This document shows positions 57,301 through 64,000 of a DNA stretch of 64,000 nucleotides, piece after piece. Each line of letters begins with the position of its first letter. Positions within the stretch are counted from its first letter, which is position 1. The notes beneath the pieces were generated by a model. That model was not told the origin of the DNA and ran no database searches. It saw nothing but the letters and a program-made list of their open reading frames with translations. The stretch is taken from contig CM074859.1 of assembly GCA_037501455.1 (NCBI GenBank), positions 92,958,894 through 93,022,893 of the forward strand, in the 5' to 3' direction. The DNA is from Lantana camara (taxonomy: Eukaryota; Streptophyta; Magnoliopsida; Lamiales; Verbenaceae). The translations under genes were made by a program, and so were the position numbers.

Positions 57301-58076
57301 ATAAAGGCACGGTTTTAGAACTTCGACCCGTTATAATTTCTGAACCCAACTGGACTCTCTTAGCCCGACAATCAACAGTAGCACAGTGCTTGTAAAGCCA
57401 ATCCATACCCAAGATAGATCCATACCGAGACATAGATAATTCAATGAAATCCGTGGAAAAGACCCGACCCTCAATACTCACCGGCACCTCTCTAAAAACC
57501 CGGTTAGTTTTTACACTACCACCAAAAGGAGTACTCACAACATAATAAGTAGAGGAAAGAGTAACACATAGAGGTAATTCCATAGAAATATCACAAGAGA
57601 TAAAAGAATGGGTAGCCCCCGGATCAAACAAAGTATGTATGTTCGTGCCATGAATGCAAATGGTACCTTCAACAACGGCAGCGGGGTCCACATCTGCATC
57701 CGCTTCCTCGCCTTCCAAGGCATAAGCACGAGCTCTAACAAGCGGTCTCTGACCCCCAGGCGGTAGATCCCCTTTATCTGGACACGTATCCACTTTATGA
57801 TCGGCCTTCCCACAAATCAGACAAAGATTCAGGCGACACCGGCAATTCTCATAGGTATGGGTAGGCCACCCACAATAAGAACATCCCGGTTTTCCCGTAG
57901 GTGGTGGTGTGACAGGCGTGGCCCGGGGAGCTTTCTGAATCGGTACTTCTGGTACTTGAGGCTTGAATTTCTTCATTGGACCCTTAGACTGCGGTGAAGG
58001 GTTATCATAGGTGATTGGCCTCTTCCCGACATTATAATTCGACCGTAATCCCAAGCTGGAACCCTGACTCGACCTA
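54302..58076 (-). pseudogene. Element G3 gag C-terminus through pol (one in-frame stop)
   Basis: Minus strand, close to G1. Two zinc knuckles ([28 protein letters not shown]), protease [14 protein letters not shown] with [10 protein letters not shown], RNase H YTDASREG, integrase with [14 protein letters not shown] and [15 protein letters not shown] module, and tail [16 protein letters not shown]. An in-frame TAA at about 54881-54883 falls where G1 has Gln after EEWKWTK; otherwise the frame is open from 58054 to 54302, so decay is mild. The RT motif [10 protein letters not shown] has replaced the usual FG with VR. The N-terminal side is interrupted by the solo LTR at 58077. Confidence 0.93.
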
Positions 58077-59560
58077 TGTTAGTATGTAATTAGTGCTTAA
58101 TTTGTCTTAATTTTCCCCTACATTTGACTGGATATGTGCTTAATTAAACTTAATTATGGCTTTGTAGGTTTATTGGAGCTAAAATGGATCATCAATACAA
58201 ATCTGGACTAAAAGAATCGCCAAGTGCAAAAAATGAACTGAGCCATGATCTGAAGCCATGATCATCCCTTGAACTAAGTGGTGACGTAGCAGACACATCA
58301 TCAAAGTCAAAAGTTGCGTCTGATTTTCTATTTTTGGCGAACTTCAGCTACTTGCAGCTGCTTTATCAGTATTTGGCGTCTCAATAAGAATATTAGCAGG
58401 TCTTGGGATACCAAGAATATTTAGCCTTGATTTGTGTGCCAAAGATTGGATTTCCAAGCATATAACCAAGGCTTTTGGTTAAGAAAAGGGAGTCAGCTTT
58501 TCTCTTGAAGAAGGAAGAACGTAGCAGCAGTAGCAGCTGAAGAACAGAAGTAAAACAGGGGACTTCTCCCCTGTTATGATCAGCAAGCAATTTCTTTCCT
58601 TTATTCTTTTTTTCACTTATGTTAATGCTTAGAATTGCATAGCTAGTTGAACTCTCTTGTTTAGATCAGCTGTGTTAGCTTATCTTCAGTTCTGAAACAG
58701 TTGTTGTTTGGTTATTTTGCAAGCATGTATAGCAGCTAATCTCTCTTTTATCCTAGTAAAGTTGTTTCTTTGACTCGTGCTTTGGTTTTGTGAGACCTAA
58801 TTGTGTTTATGCAGCTCTAAATTCTTGGTATATGCATGTATCTTGTGTGTATTGTTTGAACTCGTTTTTTGGATGATTTTCTAATCAAATGTTATCTTGA
58901 AACTTGTTCTAATTGACTGCACAAATACTTGATCCGTAATTGTCTTGTAAATGTGCTTGAAGAGTCACACATCATTGATAGTTTATCACCATGTTTACTT
59001 GAGAATGATGAGATGCATGCGTAATAACTTAAACATTCCAAGCTTCTTTGAGTTTGTTGGTTAGGATCGGTATCCTTTTCATGATCAATGCTATCACAAG
59101 GTTAAATCTTAAGAGCGTTTCTATAAGACTGCTTTTGTGATAAGAGAATGGTTAGTGAGCTTCTCATGATCATTATAAACTTAAGAAAGGATGAGGTGTG
59201 TAGAGCTTGTTACCACTATAGCCGGTCTATCAATGAATTAGAGTTGAATATTGAATCTATGATCGAACCAATGGCATGAATTTTAAGAACAACTTGGCTA
59301 GGATAATCCCACTTTAAATCAATTAATTTCAGTCACTTTGCATCAGCTTTCACTTGCTTGTTATCCTTGTTTTAATGTTTAGTTTGTAGTTTGATTAATT
59401 ACACAAACCCCCCCTGTGGAACTCTTTCGTGGTTTGTTTCCTTGGTCATTTTGGAATATATAAGAATTGCTAGTCCTTTGGGTTCGACCCTTTGCTGCTA
59501 TACTCAATTTATTGCGTGTTGGAAAGTGAAGGTTTTATTTGGTGGATTCGGCACCCATCA
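58077..59560. mobile_element. Solo LTR (1484 bp) of an unrelated LTR retrotransposon
   Basis: Begins TGTTAGTATG, ends GGCACCCATCA, and is flanked by a perfect 5-bp duplication ACCTA (58072-58076, 59561-59565), all LTR hallmarks. No internal coding region or second LTR, so it is best read as a solo LTR left by LTR-LTR recombination. The 3' part, with CTTTGGGTTCGACCC before the end, is reminiscent of Athila/Tat-type gypsy LTRs; that assignment is tentative. A TRIM-type element is the alternative. Strand uncertain but plus is likely. Confidence 0.8.
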
Positions 59561-60296
59561 ACCTATAAGTAGATCTTCGAGCATTTACCGAGTCTTCCAC
59601 TTTCAAGGCCTTTTGGGTAGCCTTCTTCCAAGTACTAGTATTAACAGCTTCTATTGCAGCTTGAATGTCCGGTCTTAGACCATGTACCAATTGCATAGCC
59701 TTATGAAAATCATCACCGGCGATGTTGGGTGCATATTTGGATAATCTCTCAAACTCAGCTATATATTCGGCAACCGATCTATTCCCTTGTTTGAGCTCCG
59801 TGAACTCCTTAAGTCTCCTAGTGCGAGATGAAGGAGGAATAAACTTGTTCTTGAATTCCCTAATGAAAACCTCCCATGTGACTTCTTCTTCTGCGGCATC
59901 TAAAACAATCTTGGTGCTTTCCCACCAAGAATAAGCTTCTTCTTGGATTAGAGTGAGGGTATACCTAGCTTTCTCTCGAGTCTCGCAAGGAATAAGTTCC
60001 CAAATTCATTCCACCTCATTAAGCCATTGCTCGGCTTGCATGTCATTTCCCTTGAAGAATCTAGGTGGATGTTGGTTTTGGAATTCCCTCAAAATAGCTA
60101 AAATTGGGGCCGGTGGTGCTGGTGGAGGAGCTGGTGGTGCAGGAGGCACATAATCTCATAGTCTTTGATCAATAAGTTGTACCATAGAGTTTAAGAAATC
60201 TTGAGGTTGCGCTTGAGGGGGTGGAGGTGGAGTTCGATCACGACGATGATGCCCATGACCGGGAGAATGCTCTCTGCGAGGCCTTCCACGAGGCAT
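59561..60296 (-). pseudogene. Element G3 gag N-terminal part (two in-frame stops)
   Basis: Starts MPRGRPRREHSPGHGHHRRD at 60296, then a proline-rich stretch, [37 protein letters not shown] and [20 protein letters not shown], ending [12 protein letters not shown] at the solo LTR. Two TGA stops (about 60155-60157 and 60011-60013) sit where G1 has Arg, consistent with CGA to TGA change, the usual decay of methylated CpG. Confidence 0.92.
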
Positions 60297-60501
60297 CCTG
60301 AAATTCAAACACTGTACATGCATGGTCGATTAACAAGTATGAATAAATGTAATTAATGTCCATAGAACTTGTAAGTCACATAATTCAAATAAGGTCAAAT
60401 AGTTTCAAATACGATGCAAGACTCTCAAGTAATCAAGTAATCCTATGCCGTACGACTTAGACTCACAAGACACGACACTAGAACCGCGGTTTTACAACCG
60501 G

Positions 60502-60514
60502 GCTCTGATACCAC
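60502..60514 (-). other. Primer-binding site of G3
   Basis: Minus strand GTGGTATCAGAGC. The following CCGGTTGTAAAACCG is a near copy of the G1 leader hairpin. Confidence 0.88.
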
Positions 60515-60521
60515 CTTAGGA

Positions 60522-61023
60522 TGTAGCACCTGGAACGCTAGGCGCCACATCCCCCGCACTATAGCCTCAATCCACATATGAAACAGCAATTCATACATGA
60601 ACCAAAACTATAGCGAACGGGAGACAATAAAAACTCAAAAGCTAGGCGGGTACCCTCAATTAATACCACTAAACAATTGTATCAATAAAAGCGGAATTAA
60701 TAACATTCAATACTTATAGGTACCATATTTACATATTTATTAATAGATACCAACATTTCATACAATACAATATCACCTCCAATATTAAGTAAGGCATACT
60801 ACAAAATGTAAGAAGTGTCAATACATGAGCTAAAATATGAAGGTGAAGTGCTAGACCCGAATAAAAGACAGGCTAGACTCTAATTCCCGCCTAGCACGAA
60901 CCTGCAAAAGCTGAAAAGTTGAGGTGTCAGTCCAACACGGACTGAGCGAGGGGTATAAATAAATATTTGCGCACATACATACAAGTTATAATCTCGGGTA
61001 ATAATTTTGAAGGATAACAACAC
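60522..61023 (-). repeat. Element G3, 5' LTR, 502 bp before interruption
   Basis: Matches 52398-52899 with about seven differences, then is broken by TGTAACGCCCC of LTR C at 61024. The bases before the break (AACAC, 61019-61023) are the candidate target duplication; the resumption lies outside the window. Confidence 0.9.
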
Positions 61024-62915
61024 TGTAACGCCCCGATTTTTCTAATTAACTTTTTACGCTTCATTATAATTTTATAAAATTCTTGAAGCATTATTTACAT
61101 AAATTACTTGAATTAAAATCATCAAAAATATTATTTCATGACACGAAAACTATTTATTGCATAAAATTAATTACCGAGAGTGATAAAATTACCAAATTGT
61201 CCCTAGTTAAATATTTTCCAAAACTCTAGGGACTCAATTGCATAATCTTCTAAGGACCTTATTGATTACATTTCAAGAGTTTAATTACTCAATTGCATAA
61301 CTTAGAGACTTCAAGGATTAATTGGCAAATTGAGCAATTTCACACATTTCCATGGATGAATCACGTTATATCATCTCTAGCATATTTCTTGATCATAATT
61401 TCATCCAAAAATATCCCAACCATATTTGCTCTCTCTCGGTTTCAAAGAAGAGAAAAGGAAGAAGTGATTTTCTCATCAATCATCAAGATTTCAAGAAGTC
61501 TTTCAAGAAATTGAGAGTTGATCATCAACTTCATCTTCTTCATCCATTTCTTTTATTCCAAGGTTGGTTGTGCATGAACTCTTAATTCTTGAGCATATGT
61601 GATTGAGCTAGGGTTTGAGTTTGATAGGTTAGATGTTGGAATTAGAGTTGAAAGCATGATTATAAGATCATAACATGAATTATGGCTTGATTCTTTGAAT
61701 ATTTGGCTTGAATGAGCAAGTATGATCATATACATGAAACCTTGAAATCTTGTTGTTATAGTATGTTTTAGGTGTTTAAATGTTATATTAGTGTCTATGG
61801 AAGTTGTATGCATCATATTTCCAGAAATTATGGTATTTGGGATCAAAAATGGAATTGTGGTTGCTTTGTTGCTTCTTCCCCGAGAGCTTCCCCTGTTCTG
61901 CTCTGTTTTTCCTCAGTTGCAGAACTGGGAACGACCGTTCCCAGCCTCAAGGCTTGGTGGGAACGGGCGTTCCCACCTTTCAAATAAAAAGGGGCGGCCG
62001 AGACTGGGAACGGCCGTTCCCATTTTGGCCTTGCGCCGGAAGGGCCGTTCCCATCTCAAAGGCGCGCTTCAAAAGGGAAGAAACGCGGGCACGTTTTGGG
62101 GAACCTTGGGAACGACCGTTCCCATTTTTCAAAGGGGACCGGAACGGCCGTTCCCACCTGTGTTGCAGAACAAAAGTTTCTGCATAAAATTACGAAATTA
62201 GCCCCTCGATCCAACGACTTCTTTGACCCCGAATTGCTATAATATGTACTAATATGATGTGAAACAACATATTATGATACCACATTGCATTTTCATGGCC
62301 GTCTCGACACTTTTCCGCCGTTCGTCATATTTGGTCCTTTTTAGGTCATATCTCATGTATACACGTCGTGTTTGCACAGGTCACGAGGTCGTGAACGAGG
62401 GACAAGCTCCCTAGAACGTATCCTTGTTGCATTCCACAAGAAAGGTGAGGTTTAGTTAATAAATGTATAACACTTTATAACCTTACGTGAACTTTCAAAG
62501 CCACACGGGTATTTACCTATTTTCTTAAATTCTTTCTAAAACGTTTAAAACAGTTTCAAGCAAATCGGACTCATGCAAAGCAATGCATGTGGTTCGATTA
62601 ATAGCATGATCATGCAAACCAATGCATGTATTGTACTATTCGTGATTGTTTAGTGGCGAGTAGCATGATAGCACATTGGGCCCGAGGGTACGTGTACGAG
62701 TCAACCGGGAAAGCATCGGGCTGACGGGTAGCTCTATACACACCCCTCAACACTGGGATGACCCCTGAATCCACCAGGAGGTTGGTGGACGAAGGAATCC
62801 CGCACGTAGGAGTCATGTTCCTGACGTGCGTAGACTGGATGGATAGGGCTTTGCAAACCCACCATCACCCGGAGTGAAGGAGTTCATGAAATGAATACGT
62901 GTGCACCATAACTGA
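61024..62915 (+). repeat. Gypsy-type LTR C (3' truncated)
   Basis: Starts TGTAACGCCCCGA. A leader-like stretch ends CCAAG|GTTGGT (61562-61563), a six-word palindrome cluster lies at 61927-62155, then late-LTR sequence (GGGCCCGAGGGTACG near 62679; CACCCGGAG near 62867). Near 62900-62920 it changes to a different LTR instead of reaching a CAGTC hairpin and GCTACA end. Confidence 0.78.
61927..62155. repeat. Palindromic word cluster, GGGAACGGCCGTTCCC type (6 words)
   Basis: GGGAACGACCGTTCCC (61927-61942), GGGAACGGGCGTTCCC (61959-61974), GGGAACGGCCGTTCCC (62006-62021), GGAAGGGCCGTTCCC (about 62038-62052), GGGAACGACCGTTCCC (62108-62123) and CGGAACGGCCGTTCCC (62140-62155). Same word, number and span as in G1, but with different sequence between the words. 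Confidence 0.9.
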
Positions 62916-64000
62916 ATTGCTCTCGACCTATAGGTCGCGCTCGAGACCTATTTTAGTACATTTTAGGTCACCCCCGTGACCATGTTTTTGGCAACTCTCG
63001 ACTTGTGAAAAATTCGGAAAAATTGGCTGAAAATATTAAGGTAGCGGCCGCTACCATTTTATGAAGAAAATGGGTCGCGGTCGTGACCCTCTCACATGAA
63101 AAGTGAATTTCAAACACGTTGGGCATGTTTTTCTCGGGTCATTTTCGATTCATACGCTTCATTAACATGTCATATAAGGTCTTATAATGTGTGCTGTGAA
63201 TTTTCATGAATTTTGGATGATTATTTTTTGAGATATGTACGAACGTGCCTTTATTGCTCCACAATGTGCGTGAATGCTTTGGTGCTTGGTTTGTGAACCC
63301 TAAATGAGTACTTTTCCCTTCTTTTATGATTTAGAAGAATTGTCTACATGTTGAATGATTTGTTAACTTGATTATTTGGAATTTATGGATCGTTTTCATA
63401 AGAGTTATGAAAGTTATGATCTCGAACGAATGTGAACGCTTCTTATAATGAATGAAATGTTTGTTTAAGTGCCTTTAGGGCATTAATTGTGTACATGAAC
63501 ATCTTCATAAGATGATATCACCTCTTATGCATATCATATCATATTCATTACATTATCGAGCATCTTATATGGTCATTTTGAGTCTCACATCACCTTTCTT
63601 GCACAGATTTAGGTACAGTTGGAGACGAGGCCGGTCAGTGAGGCTCGTATGCCATTTCTTTTGCCTTCAAGGTGGGTTTCTCTACTACTTAGATACTCTA
63701 ACTCGATATACACCCAATGTGAAAAGTTTTAAGCCAAATATATATATATATATTTCTATATCGAGTCTTAGAGTAAATGATTTCAAATGTAAAGTCTTTT
63801 CTTTTATGAACGTACCAAATGTTTTGGCGAGACGTGATTGCACTTGAGGGGGCCCAGGAACTTAGTGTGAGTGGCTATCTGGGGAGGCATGGGCCGACAA
63901 TGATCCCTTACATAGTTCCACCAAAACCACGATGTTACCGGCCCTCGCTAGGAGATTAGCGAGGAACGGAATCGGGTGTTTGAGGATTCATATACGTCAC
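62916..64000 (+). repeat. Gypsy-type LTR D fragment (runs off window)
   Basis: Begins inside a palindrome cluster and continues with the late-LTR block shared with A1 and the 14980 element (TTAAGTGCC..ATTAAT..GTGTACATGAAC near 63470; TTTTGGCGAGA near 63820; GGGGCCCAGGAACTTAGTGTGAGTGG near 63850, described here as a block because it is longer than I may quote further). Words 3 and 4 of its cluster match those of A2, so it is the closest relative of A2. Confidence 0.72.
62924..63089. repeat. Palindromic word cluster of LTR D (4 words)
   Basis: CGACCTATAGGTCG (62924-62937), GGTCACCCCCGTGACC (62966-62981), GGTAGCGGCCGCTACC (63040-63055) and GGGTCGCGGTCGTGACCC (63072-63089). Starts are 42, 74 and 32 bp apart, close to the 36, 70 and 34 bp of the A2 cluster. 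Confidence 0.8.

Larger units (their letters stand above)
52398..61023 (-). mobile_element. Ty3/gypsy element G3 (Tekay/Del-like), degenerate, right LTR truncated
   Basis: LTR (52398-54265), polypurine tract (54266-54282), gag-pol (54302-60296, interrupted by a solo LTR), primer site (60502-60514) and the first 502 bp of the other LTR (60522-61023) before another LTR insertion. Over those ~500 bp the two LTRs show about seven differences, so it is clearly older than G1. The protein is close to G1 but carries at least three in-frame stops. Confidence 0.93.

Noticed and set aside
54302..60296. A plant pararetrovirus integrant
   Set aside because: LTRs, polypurine tract, chromodomain-like tail and integrase are present; no movement or coat protein was seen. 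This is a gypsy element.

Overview
The window is a nest of LTR retrotransposons from a plant nuclear genome, probably a eudicot. The evidence is Ty3/gypsy chromovirus (Tekay/Del-like) and Ty1/copia polyproteins, primer-binding sites matching plant initiator tRNA-Met, hAT and Mutator-type MITEs, a tRNA-derived SINE and a broken fragment of a plant coatomer alpha gene. I see no intact host gene, no rRNA or tRNA gene and no CRISPR array. The only long intact reading frame is a 1526-aa gag-pol.

Layout, left to right. 1-4852: two gypsy LTR fragments head to head, joined at an AT-rich tract. 4853-6758: the 5' end of a copia element (minus strand). 6759-7485: coatomer alpha pseudogene with a retained intron. 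7486-10086: AT-rich spacer with a hAT MITE, a Mutator-type MITE and a 100-bp SINE. 10087-30751: a copia element (minus, 1.9-kb LTRs), split in its protease/integrase region by a 10.76-kb non-autonomous gypsy-type element (14980-25736, plus, 3.75-kb LTRs, TSD CCTTC). 30773-35862: LTR fragments in both orientations, one carrying a 630-bp hAT MITE. 35863-51279: a decayed plus-strand gypsy element whose 5' LTR is split by a very young complete gypsy element (36989-46987, minus, TSD TTATT, LTRs nearly identical). 51280-52397: an inverted pol tail. 52398-61023: a third gypsy element (minus), with in-frame stops and a 1.48-kb solo LTR in its gag; its second LTR is cut by another plus-strand LTR at 61024. 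62916-64000: one more LTR fragment.

The gypsy-type LTRs look like one lineage with shared modules in a fixed order: a TGTRRCGCCCC-like start, a GGAACCAA hairpin block in some, a pyrimidine-rich leader ending in a splice-donor-like AAG|GTAAG, a cluster of short GC-rich palindromes, a CAGTC-(7 nt)-GACTG hairpin just before an acceptor-like TTGCAG, a CTAGGCGGG motif, a GGGGGATGTGGT block and a TGCTACA end. An initiator-tRNA-Met primer site and a leader hairpin follow.

The most unusual feature is the palindrome cluster. Each LTR family carries three to six copies of a 12-18 bp palindromic word, about 30-75 bp apart and in a comparable place, but the word itself differs between families (GACAC/GTGTC, GGTCGCG/CGCGACC, CTCCCCGG/CCGGGGAG, GGGAACGG/CCGTTCCC, TACCCGG/CCGGGTA). 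The copia element has its own palindromic words in its LTR (CACGTG) and leader (CCACGA-C-TCGTGG, four times). I do not know a described name for this. All coordinates, identities and spacings here were read by eye, without alignment software.
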